From: Spirochaetales bacterium
GTDB lineage: Bacteria; Spirochaetota; Spirochaetia; SPDA01
DNA: 5,388 bases
Direction of reading: 5' to 3'
Assembly: GCA_004525155.1 (NCBI GenBank)
Contig: SPDA01000187.1
Location: 1 to 5,388 of the forward strand
The notes under the pieces are model-generated. The model had not been told where the DNA came from. It made no database searches and saw only the letters and a program-made list of their open reading frames with translations. Made by a program: the position numbers and the translations under genes. Positions 1-5,388 of the stretch are shown here, in pieces; position 1 is the stretch's first letter; every line of letters starts with the position of its first letter.

Positions 1-134
1 CCCTTTGCGTTTTTTCCGTCTGCCAGGCGTGTTGAACAGGAAAAAGATATCATGGCTATGGTGAAACCGGCTATTATGCCAAGTAAAATCAGGTTAAAAA
101 ATAAAAATTTTCTGGAGAAAAATATTTTCCTCAT
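1..134 (-). CDS. Membrane-anchored protein, N-terminal fragment; probable HtrA/DegP-family serine protease
   Basis: Only the first 44 codons and two bases of the next are inside the window; the rest lies beyond base 1. The ATG at 134-132 follows a strong GGAGG ribosome binding site and lies 15 bases after the map stop, so it is the last visible gene of the run. The visible peptide has a basic N-terminus (MRKIFFSRK), then one long hydrophobic segment (about residues 10-32) and then a polar stretch, as in a signal anchor or signal peptide. Cys33 sits after S-F-S, a weak lipobox at best. No protease domain can be seen. The HtrA call rests on this anchor type and on gene order: in Borrelia, as I recall it, htrA (BB0104) is next to map (BB0105). 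HtrA proteins are periplasmic trypsin-like proteases or chaperones that remove misfolded envelope proteins. Any other inner-membrane or exported protein remains possible. Confidence 0.5.
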   Translation of the reverse strand, partial: MRKIFFSRKFLFFNLILLGIIAGFTIAMISFSCSTRLADGKNAK

Positions 135-144
135 GCGATTAATT

Positions 145-149
145 CCTCC
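145..149 (-). promoter_or_regulatory. Strong Shine-Dalgarno (GGAGG) of the gene starting at 134
   Basis: The plus strand reads CCTCC, which is GGAGG on the coding strand, ending 10 bases before the ATG at 134. It directly follows the TAG stop of map. It is the best ribosome binding site in the window and supports a real gene in the short 134-base edge fragment. Confidence 0.8.
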
Positions 150-920
150 CTAATACCCAATCTCGTTGTCCTCATCGAGAGTGGTCAAAATACGGATATG
201 GTCTTCCAATACCGCTATGGTATGCTCAAAATGGGCGGATAAGCTGCTGTCCGCCGTCACCACTGTCCACTCGTCCTCGAGAATTTCAACATCATGGGTG
301 CCCTGATTTACCATGGGCTCAATGGCTAGAACCATGCCTTTTTTTATTCTCGGATTGCCCCCGGGCCCCGGGTAATTCATTATCTGCGGATCCTCATGCA
401 CTTCGAACCCCACACCGTGTCCGCAGTACTTCCGTACCACGTCGAAATTATTGCTTTTCGCGTGATTATAGATCGCCTCGGAAATATGTTTGATTCTGTT
501 GCCGCACCTTGCCTGGGCAATACCGAGGTTCAGACATTCCTCCGTTACCTTGAGAAGTTTCTGCGCCTCCGGATTTACCTTGCCCACAGGCAGGGTAACG
601 GCCGCGTCTGCTATATAGCCTTTCAGGTCAACTCCGAAATCGAGACCTATAATGTCGCCGTTCTGAAGCTTTCTCGAGCCCGGAATGCCGTGGATTACTT
701 CCTCATTGATGGAAGTGCAGATTGAAGCCGGGAAATCCCTGTAATTGAGAAAGGCGGGTCTTGCTCCCCGCCGCATAACAAAGTCATGGGCAGCCTGGTC
801 TATTTCCCTGGTGGAAATACCGGCGCATACGATTTTTTCAAGTTCGGTGTACGTCTCTGCAAGAATTTTACCGGCATCCCCTATCCTTTGAATTTCCTCG
901 ATATTTTTTAGACGAATCAT
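150..920 (-). CDS. map: Methionine aminopeptidase, type I
   Basis: This cytosolic metalloenzyme removes the initiator methionine from new proteins when the second residue is small. The 256 residues are close to the E. coli length, with no N-terminal zinc-finger or linker extension, so it is a short type Ia form. All expected active-site residues are visible: His77 in the NEEVIHGIP motif, metal ligands Asp94 (GLDFGV) and Asp105 (ADAAVT), His168 (GHGVGF), His175 (VHEDPQ), Glu201 (AIEPMVN) and Glu232 (HFEHTIAV). The ATG at 920 overlaps the bactofilin stop (ATGA), and no good Shine-Dalgarno precedes it, so translation is probably coupled to the gene before it. A short Pro/Gly-rich loop (PGPGG, about residues 184-188) follows the HEDP motif and is encoded by a CCCGGG-rich stretch. 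The C-terminal tail (DEDNEIGY) is acidic. Its essential role suggests it is expressed constitutively with the operon. Identification is secure. Confidence 0.97.
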   Translation of the reverse strand: MIRLKNIEEIQRIGDAGKILAETYTELEKIVCAGISTREIDQAAHDFVMRRGARPAFLNYRDFPASICTSINEEVIHGIPGSRKLQNGDIIGLDFGVDLKGYIADAAVTLPVGKVNPEAQKLLKVTEECLNLGIAQARCGNRIKHISEAIYNHAKSNNFDVVRKYCGHGVGFEVHEDPQIMNYPGPGGNPRIKKGMVLAIEPMVNQGTHDVEILEDEWTVVTADSSLSAHFEHTIAVLEDHIRILTTLDEDNEIGY

Positions 921-1378
921 GCATTCAACTTATGGTCATCTGGTTTTCGGGATTTTTCCGGTTTTTCGAAGGTCGCGAATACGTTTTTTGTGTCTTCGCC
1001 GTAGGAATCCTTGATGATCGTGCTTATCTCGGAACTTGAGTTGGAGGTAATGGATACCTTGCCGTCAGTAATGACGCCGGGCTCAACATTAAGCCTCGGG
1101 GTCGTTATGTTCCCCAGCACTTTACCGCTCTCCAGAAGATTCACTTCTTCCGACGCGGTTATATTCCCGATAAGGGTTCCTGCAACGGTGACCCTTTTCG
1201 CAATAATGTCTGTTTTTACCTTTCCGGAAGGCGCTATGATGAGCTGATCATCAGTTTTGATATCACCCTGGAATTTTCCCTCGATTCTGATGGAACCAAC
1301 CACATGGAATTTTCCTTCGAACACGGATCCTTCCCCTATAAGACAGTTAGTATTGGTGCTTTCAACTATTTTTGCCAT
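917..1378 (-). CDS. Bactofilin (polymer-forming cytoskeletal protein, DUF583 family)
   Basis: Bactofilins form nucleotide-free beta-helical filaments, often membrane-associated, that organise cell shape, peptidoglycan synthesis or other polar machinery. This 153-residue protein has the usual layout: a short N-terminal tail, a core at about residues 12-112 built of repeated short beta strands with recurring glycines (IEGKFQGDI, APSGKVKTDI, VAGTLIGNI, LESGKVLGNI, EPGVITDGKV), and a polar C-terminal tail (113-153) rich in Ser, Lys and Asp that is probably disordered. There is no signal peptide or membrane segment. The ATG at 1378 is fixed by an in-frame TGA directly before it (TGAATG). A purine-rich AAGGGA lies 10 bases upstream, next to a strong hairpin. 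The gene ends in a 4-base ATGA overlap with map. Its neighbour, a membrane-anchored TPR protein, is a candidate scaffold partner; that link is inferred from position only. The family is clear, but the cellular role in this organism is not. Confidence 0.93.
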   Translation of the reverse strand: MAKIVESTNTNCLIGEGSVFEGKFHVVGSIRIEGKFQGDIKTDDQLIIAPSGKVKTDIIAKRVTVAGTLIGNITASEEVNLLESGKVLGNITTPRLNVEPGVITDGKVSITSNSSSEISTIIKDSYGEDTKNVFATFEKPEKSRKPDDHKLNA

Positions 1379-1387
1379 TCATATCCA

Positions 1388-1393
1388 TCCCTT
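1388..1393 (-). promoter_or_regulatory. Likely ribosome binding site (AAGGGA) of the bactofilin gene
   Basis: The coding strand reads AAGGGA, with its last G 10 bases before the ATG at 1378. It begins immediately after the 3' arm of the hairpin at 1394-1417, so folding or unfolding of that hairpin could change ribosome access. The match to the consensus is only moderate. Confidence 0.55.
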
Positions 1394-1417
1394 GCACGGG
1401 GCCGTCCGGCGCCGCGC
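1394..1417 (-). promoter_or_regulatory. Strong GC-rich hairpin in the leader before the bactofilin gene
   Basis: On the coding strand the arms GCGCGGCGCC and GGCCCCGTGC enclose a GGAC loop. Pairing by eye gives ten stem positions with eight Watson-Crick pairs, one G-U wobble and one C-C mismatch. The hairpin lies in the only gap of the operon longer than 15 bases. It is preceded by five A residues and followed by AAGGGA rather than a U tract, so it is not a normal terminator in the operon direction. It could protect the downstream mRNA end after processing, tune initiation of the bactofilin gene, or cause pausing. In the antisense direction it is followed by five T residues, which would resemble an intrinsic terminator, but the stem is weaker on that strand (A-C and G-G mismatches). 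Confidence 0.6.
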
Positions 1418-1438
1418 TTTTTCATTAGACTAAGCATA

Positions 1439-3250
1439 TCAATTTTTACTTCCTCCTTCAAGCTTCCGGAGCATGAGAAGGGCCTCGAGATTCGTCGGTT
1501 CAATGGACAAAACAGTATTGATTTTTTTCCTGGCGTCATCGTAGCGTTCATTCTGCATCGATATCCAGGCAAGGTTTACGAGAATCGATCCAAGGGCATT
1601 GCCGTCGTGTGCCGGGGAAGCATCGCCCATACTCTTCAATAACAGGCTGTAGCTTTTTTCCAGGAATTCCTGCGCCGCTCCGAGGTTTCCCTGTTTAATG
1701 GAAATTACGCCGAGATTGAACAGCGTTTCCCATCGATCCCTGAGTTCCTCTGCCTTGAGAAAAGAATTTTTCGCGCTTTCCAGAAATATTCCCGAGCTTT
1801 CCTGGCTGGGATAAAGTGAATTAAGCATGCCTTCGTAAAAGTATATCCATTCCGCGTTCCCGAAAATTTCCTTCGATTTTTTAAGTATTACAGAGAGACC
1901 GTCCTTGTCCTTTAAGCCCAGGAGATACCATAAAAAGTATTGTACGATTTTCGTGTGGTCCGGATACCTGTTGTACAGTTCCCAGAGAGAAGCCCTGTAA
2001 CGCTCTGGGTTTGAAAGGGAGGAAGGTAAAACCAGGTAGAGCAGGCTGATGTCAGGGTCCTTCGGATTTTTCCGGATGAATAATTCAAGTTTTTCCTGGG
2101 CATCATCGTACTGCCGCTGCTGCACGAGATACCATCCGAGTGGCAGAAGGATTTCTTTTTTCTCCGGGAAAATATCATAGGCCTTGAGAAGATAGGAGAA
2201 CCCGCCCTCTTCGTCCAGTATCGACGCAAGCCAGGCCAGATTGAGGTAGGGTATCCACTGCACCGACGGTAGACCTGCATTCTCCTCTTTCAAGACGTTT
2301 ATTTCAGCCAGAATGGAAGATTTGTCGTTTGTGTTTTTCGAATCTCCTTCGAGCCTCGCGATTTCCGCATTGTTCGACGCGATTGTGTCTTCAATGAAAG
2401 CAGAGGTCTGTTTGTATAAATCTTTGGCTTTGGCATACTCCTGCATCTCCATGAAGATATCGCCCTTCAGCAGCAGTTTTTCAACCGCAGAAAGCTGTTT
2501 TTCCGGTACGTCTTCCAGCAGGACCAGGGCTTCGTCGAAATGACCGGAATCAAAAGCGGTAAATAACTGAAGATCTTCCGGAATTACGGACTGTTTCTGT
2601 TTCATGAAGCCATACGCCTTCTCCGGCTTTTCATGGAGGAGCCATAATACAGGCACCAGGGGAAAAAGCTCCTCGAGATCGAGGCTTGTAAGGATCAATT
2701 CGACTTTCTCCGGATCCGGGTCCGCACCGCATCCCATAATGTCTCTGGCGCGGATATCGGAAAATGCCGTACCCGGAATCATGTCCGGCTTCCACCGCAG
2801 GAGAGTTTCAGCTTTCAGCATGTCATACTTCGACGAAGCCAGGTGCTTTAGGGCGTTGGCAACCGTTTTCTCCGGTTTATCCGGCTTTTTCAAGTCTGCA
2901 AAAACAACACAGGCCCAGAGGTCCTCGTTGCCGGGTATGTTTTTAACTGCGAGGCCTGCGTATTTTTTAAAGAGGGTGTAATCGCCAGTCTTTGCAGAAA
3001 TGTAATAACAGCGCTTGAGAAGGGACAGCCATTGTCTGGCGGATGCGTTCAAACGGCCTATTCTGGAAATGATGACCGCCGCATCCCCGGACAGGCCCTT
3101 CTCTATTTTGGCGTCAGCCTGCGTGAGAATCGCTTCGAGATATTTGGCTTTCTGCGCTCTGCGGAAGGCAAAGAAGCCGAAAATTCCTCCGCCTATCACA
3201 CAGAGAAGCAGGACGAAAAGCAGGATGGAAACAAGCCGTTTTCTTTTCAT
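1439..3250 (-). CDS. Membrane-anchored TPR-repeat protein of unknown function
   Basis: I do not recognise this 603-residue protein beyond its architecture. It starts with MKRKR and one hydrophobic segment (about residues 7-28) flanked on both sides by basic residues, then a long mostly helical soluble region. TPR-like helix pairs are visible near residues 257-290 (LLKGDIFMEMQEYAKAKDLY), 367-396 (LGWYLVQQRQYDDAQEKLEL), 508-541 (LFNLGVISIKQGNLGAAQEF) and 555-588 (LVNLAWISMQNERYDDARKK). More degenerate helical repeats probably fill the rest. Residues about 286-324 are charged and could be a helical linker. TPR arrays bind other proteins, so an adaptor or scaffold role is likely. Which side of the membrane it faces is unclear, because charges flank the anchor on both sides. 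The ATG lies 3 bases after the nusB stop without a clear Shine-Dalgarno, which suggests translational coupling to nusB. It occupies the position of the unknown gene BB0106 in the Borrelia block as I recall it; homology was not tested. Confidence 0.85.
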   Translation of the reverse strand: MKRKRLVSILLFVLLLCVIGGGIFGFFAFRRAQKAKYLEAILTQADAKIEKGLSGDAAVIISRIGRLNASARQWLSLLKRCYYISAKTGDYTLFKKYAGLAVKNIPGNEDLWACVVFADLKKPDKPEKTVANALKHLASSKYDMLKAETLLRWKPDMIPGTAFSDIRARDIMGCGADPDPEKVELILTSLDLEELFPLVPVLWLLHEKPEKAYGFMKQKQSVIPEDLQLFTAFDSGHFDEALVLLEDVPEKQLSAVEKLLLKGDIFMEMQEYAKAKDLYKQTSAFIEDTIASNNAEIARLEGDSKNTNDKSSILAEINVLKEENAGLPSVQWIPYLNLAWLASILDEEGGFSYLLKAYDIFPEKKEILLPLGWYLVQQRQYDDAQEKLELFIRKNPKDPDISLLYLVLPSSLSNPERYRASLWELYNRYPDHTKIVQYFLWYLLGLKDKDGLSVILKKSKEIFGNAEWIYFYEGMLNSLYPSQESSGIFLESAKNSFLKAEELRDRWETLFNLGVISIKQGNLGAAQEFLEKSYSLLLKSMGDASPAHDGNALGSILVNLAWISMQNERYDDARKKINTVLSIEPTNLEALLMLRKLEGGSKN

Positions 3251-3253
3251 GAT

Positions 3254-3685
3254 TTACGGAAATGAGTATACAATCTTTTCCTTCCGGATTCCATCCAGTA
3301 CGCCATTAATAAAACGATAGGAGTCGTCTGTCCCGAAATCCTTTGCCAGGTCGACTGCTTCGTCGATGGTCACGGAAGGCGGAATGTCGGTGAGGAAGAG
3401 CAGGGCATAGACGCTGATTCTCAATATAGCCAGATCGACTTTTGAAACCCGGCTGAAGTCCCAGTGTTCCAGGTTTTTTTTTATGGTGCTGTCTATGAGC
3501 TCGATATTTTCGAGCGTCCCGGCAGTGAGAAGGCTTGAAAATGTCATTGCCTCGCCTTCATATTCCTTGCGTCTTTCTTCATCCAGCCAGGAGTATTCAA
3601 GCAGAAAATTGAGCGGTGACCTGCTTATTTCCCAGGCGTACAGGGCCTGGAGAGACAGTATTCTTCCTTTTCGTCTCAGTCCCAT
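3254..3685 (-). CDS. nusB: Transcription antitermination factor NusB
   Basis: NusB binds boxA RNA together with NusE (ribosomal protein S10) and helps RNA polymerase read through rRNA operons. The 143-residue length is normal for the family. Typical elements are in order: an Arg-rich RNA-binding N-terminus (RRKGRILSLQALY, residues 4-16), W75 and R79 in the EHWDFSRVSKVD region, DLAILR (84-89), LTDIPPSVTIDEAVDLAKDFG (98-118) and FINGVLDGI (125-133). The ATG at 3685 places the RRKGR motif at the usual distance from the start. A weak purine run (GAGA) precedes it. The gene begins 6 bases after the parvulin stop and ends 3 bases before the TPR gene, so it is embedded in the operon. Nothing is missing or unusual in the protein. 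The call is secure. Confidence 0.95.
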   Translation of the reverse strand: MGLRRKGRILSLQALYAWEISRSPLNFLLEYSWLDEERRKEYEGEAMTFSSLLTAGTLENIELIDSTIKKNLEHWDFSRVSKVDLAILRISVYALLFLTDIPPSVTIDEAVDLAKDFGTDDSYRFINGVLDGIRKEKIVYSFP

Positions 3686-3691
3686 AAGGTC

Positions 3692-4777
3692 TCAATTAAC
3701 ACAGTCTTTAAAATATTTGAGATTGCCGACGTTTATGTCAATGTTATCCTTGAATATTTTAATTTCCGCAGTTCTTTTAAGCTCCTTAACCAGGTCTTCG
3801 ACGGCGGTCTGCATGACCACCTGCTGCGCTTCGAGCATTTTCAGGGACACAATTCGGTCTCTGACTGTTTCCTTGGTTGCGGGAGTTACAGGATCCGTCA
3901 GTTCGAGGAATTTTCTGGGCCTTTTTTCAGTTATCTTTATTATATGATACCCTACATTGGATTTTATGACATCCGAAACGCCGTAGAGCCCTAATGAAAA
4001 GGCGGCGTTGAAAAGCGCATCCCCCAGCATTTGTCTGGAGGCGGTATCGTTGATGGTAAGATACCCCACATCGCCTCCCTTGTACCGGGACTGGATGTCG
4101 TCGGAATACTTCATGACCATGTCTTCGAACTTGGAGACGCCGTTTTTCAGATCCCGGGTGATTTCATACATCAGGTCCCGGGCTTTTTTTTCGTCATCCG
4201 GGGAAAGGTTTCGTGTATCCCGGTAGATCTGGCTGAAACGCACCATTTCGGGGTTCATGAAAAGATGACTGTTGGCCTTGAAAATTTCCTGAATTTCCGC
4301 CTCCGTCGGCTGCTTGATGTTCTTGAAAACATCGCTTTTTTTAAATTCGATGTATTTCTGCGTCAGCAGCTGATCCCTGCCCTGCTGGATATACTGTTCC
4401 CAGGGCATGCCGGTCTGCTGAAAAACAAGAGTTTTAAGCTGCTCATCGGAGATCGTACCCGCGGCAGCTCCTATCTGCGATTTAACGGCGGCAATAACCT
4501 CGGAATCGGTTACGTTCAGTTTTTCCTTTTTAGCTGCCTGAAGAAATAATTTGGAAATTATCATCTCTTCGAGTATTTCCTCTTTGCCCGGAACCGGCTG
4601 CCGCAGGGCGGTGAGCTGCTGTTTAAGAAGCTGTATGTTCGCGTCCAGCTGCTTTTGCATTATTATTTCGGGCTTTACGAGATTTACCGTAGCAGCGGGT
4701 TTGTCCATGACTATCTGGGAAAAAGCGGCGTGACCGTACAGCAGTAAACATATGATAATTAAAACGAACTTTCTCAT
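3692..4777 (-). CDS. Exported SurA/PrsA-like parvulin-type peptidyl-prolyl isomerase / chaperone
   Basis: This 361-residue protein has a clear signal peptide (MRKF, a hydrophobic core at about residues 4-14, probable cleavage after AFS at 20), so it acts in the periplasm. Residues about 30-155 form a helical SurA N-like chaperone region (EEMIISKLFLQAAKKEKLNV, then LLTQKYIEF). Residues about 177-287 are one parvulin domain: VRFSQIY, then KFEDMVMKYSDD, GGDVGYL, and VGYHIIKITEKRP. A helical tail (300-361) completes the SurA-like fold. The usual active-site His of the SHI motif is Gln183 (SQI), while the second conserved His (His278 in GYHII) and the SDD acids (226-227) remain, so isomerase activity may be low and chaperone action dominant. 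Proteins of this type help outer-membrane proteins fold. The start has a good AGAGGA site 7 bases upstream, overlapping the stop of the preceding gene. The position next to nusB matches recalled Borrelia BB0108. Cys359 near the end is unexplained. Confidence 0.9.
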   Translation of the reverse strand: MRKFVLIIICLLLYGHAAFSQIVMDKPAATVNLVKPEIIMQKQLDANIQLLKQQLTALRQPVPGKEEILEEMIISKLFLQAAKKEKLNVTDSEVIAAVKSQIGAAAGTISDEQLKTLVFQQTGMPWEQYIQQGRDQLLTQKYIEFKKSDVFKNIKQPTEAEIQEIFKANSHLFMNPEMVRFSQIYRDTRNLSPDDEKKARDLMYEITRDLKNGVSKFEDMVMKYSDDIQSRYKGGDVGYLTINDTASRQMLGDALFNAAFSLGLYGVSDVIKSNVGYHIIKITEKRPRKFLELTDPVTPATKETVRDRIVSLKMLEAQQVVMQTAVEDLVKELKRTAEIKIFKDNIDINVGNLKYFKDCVN

Positions 4778-4784
4778 TACCTAA

Positions 4785-4790
4785 TCCTCT
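4785..4790 (-). promoter_or_regulatory. Shine-Dalgarno (AGAGGA) of the parvulin gene, overlapping the preceding stop
   Basis: The coding strand reads AGAGGA ending 7 bases before the ATG at 4777. Its first two bases are the last two of the TAG stop (4791-4789) of the upstream TPR-like gene, so ribosomes finishing that gene lie on the initiation site of the next. This fixes the parvulin start. Confidence 0.75.
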
Positions 4791-5388
4791 ATCCGGCTGC
4801 CATTTTTTCGTTCAGTCTGCGTATCCCCACGAGGGAGGGATCCATGGCGGCGCCGATTTCCAAATAATATCTCGCTTTATCAAAATTACCCGACTTTATG
4901 TGTATTTCCGCTATCTTTTTAAAGAGAGCGGCGTTCAGTTTGTCGGAGATATCGTAACCGGCTACTGTTTCCAGATATTGTATATGCCTGTCGGGAGAGA
5001 GTTCCCGGTGAAGCTTCGTACAACCGATGGATTTCAGTTTTTCAATAACCTCCACCATAAAATGCCGGAAATAAGGTTTTTTAAGCTCACATTCCGCTAT
5101 AATGCCGAAGAGGCAGTAAGCTTTTACGAATTCCTTCTTTTTCTCGTATTCTTCCGCAAGAAGATAGGTGCAGTCCATATAATCTTCCCTGTCCATGTAC
5201 TGCCGCAGATCGATGTCATTATGCTCCAGCTTCTCAAACAGGTTCAGGGCCTCCTTTTCGTTGTCAAAAAGGAGATCGTAGAAAACGAGTTCCGATTGAC
5301 TGTAATAATCCGTAGGTCTCGATTTAAGATAATCCCTGTAATTGTAGGTTACCTGGTTTTTTTTCGAATTATAAATCTTGTCGTATTC
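4789..5388 (-). CDS. TPR-like protein, C-terminal part (5' end outside window)
   Basis: The frame is open from the window edge at 5388 to the TAG at 4791-4789, giving 199 visible residues. The ATG at 5196 is internal, because the reading frame continues upstream with ordinary coding composition. The visible part is helical and rich in Tyr, Lys, Glu and Leu. At least two TPR-like helix pairs can be seen: one around DCTYLLAEEYEKKKEFVKAY and one near the C-terminus (LFKKIAEIHIKSGNFDKARY, followed by AAMDP). No catalytic motif or membrane segment lies in the visible part; an N-terminal anchor or signal sequence could lie outside it. The gene ends 11 bases before the parvulin gene and supplies part of its ribosome binding site, so the two are cotranscribed. 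I do not recognise the family; a protein-protein adaptor is the most that can be inferred. Confidence 0.85.
   Translation of the reverse strand, partial: EYDKIYNSKKNQVTYNYRDYLKSRPTDYYSQSELVFYDLLFDNEKEALNLFEKLEHNDIDLRQYMDREDYMDCTYLLAEEYEKKKEFVKAYCLFGIIAECELKKPYFRHFMVEVIEKLKSIGCTKLHRELSPDRHIQYLETVAGYDISDKLNAALFKKIAEIHIKSGNFDKARYYLEIGAAMDPSLVGIRRLNEKMAAG

Larger units (their letters stand above)
1..5388 (-). other. Probable single operon: TPR - parvulin - nusB - TPR - bactofilin - map - (htrA)
   Basis: Seven consecutive genes share the strand, with gaps of 11, 6, 3, 60, -4 and 15 bases. No terminator with a U tract and no convincing promoter was found between them on the coding strand. The first and last genes run out of the window, so the true operon ends are not visible. 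Cotranscription is inferred from spacing. The 60-base gap before the bactofilin is the only place where a separate promoter or processing site would fit easily. Confidence 0.75.

Noticed and set aside
358..372. CCCGGG-rich palindromic stretch resembling a hairpin.
   Set aside because: It lies inside map and is explained by Pro/Gly codons of the PGPGG loop; no tract or gap suggests a regulatory role.
1366..1437. A 23-codon minus-strand reading frame starting just after the stop of the 603-residue TPR gene, running through the hairpin and into the bactofilin start; basic peptide (MLSLMKKRGAGRPRARDGYE...).
   Set aside because: No ribosome binding site of its own is clear, the basic composition is what GC-rich hairpin sequence would give by chance, and it overlaps the bactofilin start out of frame. 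A leader peptide cannot be excluded but is not supported.
3483..4549. Several open frames on the plus strand, up to 172 codons, within the parvulin and nusB region and likewise elsewhere.
   Set aside because: They lie wholly opposite strong minus-strand genes with recognised protein families, have no family motifs and no consistent ribosome binding sites; they are shadows of the real genes.
4745..4777. Cys10 in the signal peptide of the parvulin as a possible lipoprotein site.
   Set aside because: It lies only a few residues into the hydrophobic core and follows I-I-I, which does not fit a lipobox; cleavage after AFS at residue 20 is more likely.
5194..5196. ATG that could start a 135-residue protein.
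   Set aside because: The same frame stays open to the window edge with coding-like, TPR-like composition, so this Met is internal to a longer gene.
1..5388. Search by eye for tRNA, rRNA, CRISPR repeats, insertion sequences and attachment sites.
   Set aside because: Nearly every base is in a minus-strand gene, and no repeated units or RNA gene signatures were seen.

Overview
All genes in this window lie on the minus strand and form one compact run that is probably a single operon. In transcription order (high to low coordinates) they are: the C-terminal part of a TPR-like protein cut by the window edge (5388 to 4789), a secreted SurA/PrsA-type parvulin chaperone (4777 to 3692), nusB (3685 to 3254), a 603-residue membrane-anchored TPR protein (3250 to 1439), a bactofilin (1378 to 917), methionine aminopeptidase map (920 to 150), and the first 44 codons of a membrane-anchored protein that is probably an HtrA/DegP protease (134 to 1). 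The gaps are 11, 6, 3, 60, -4 and 15 bases. The plus strand holds no convincing gene, and there is no stretch over 300 bases without a gene.

The best guess for the organism is a spirochaete (Spirochaetota), at moderate confidence. The order surA-like, nusB, unknown protein, map, htrA matches, as recalled from memory, the Borrelia burgdorferi chromosomal block BB0108, BB0107, BB0106, BB0105, BB0104. The bactofilin and the large size of the TPR protein are differences from that block. Signal peptides and a SurA-like chaperone fit a cell with an outer membrane. The species cannot be read from the sequence.

Functionally, the cluster mixes central information processing (NusB, transcription antitermination and rRNA synthesis; Map, N-terminal methionine removal) with envelope work: a periplasmic chaperone, a membrane-anchored TPR scaffold, a bactofilin cytoskeletal polymer and a likely periplasmic protease/chaperone. 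The least understood parts are the two TPR proteins and their link to the bactofilin.

The most notable non-coding element is a strong GC-rich hairpin in the only sizeable intergenic gap, directly beside the bactofilin ribosome binding site. No mobile element, CRISPR array, RNA gene or clearly new defence or metabolic system is visible. This looks like conserved core chromosome with a few features worth a second look.
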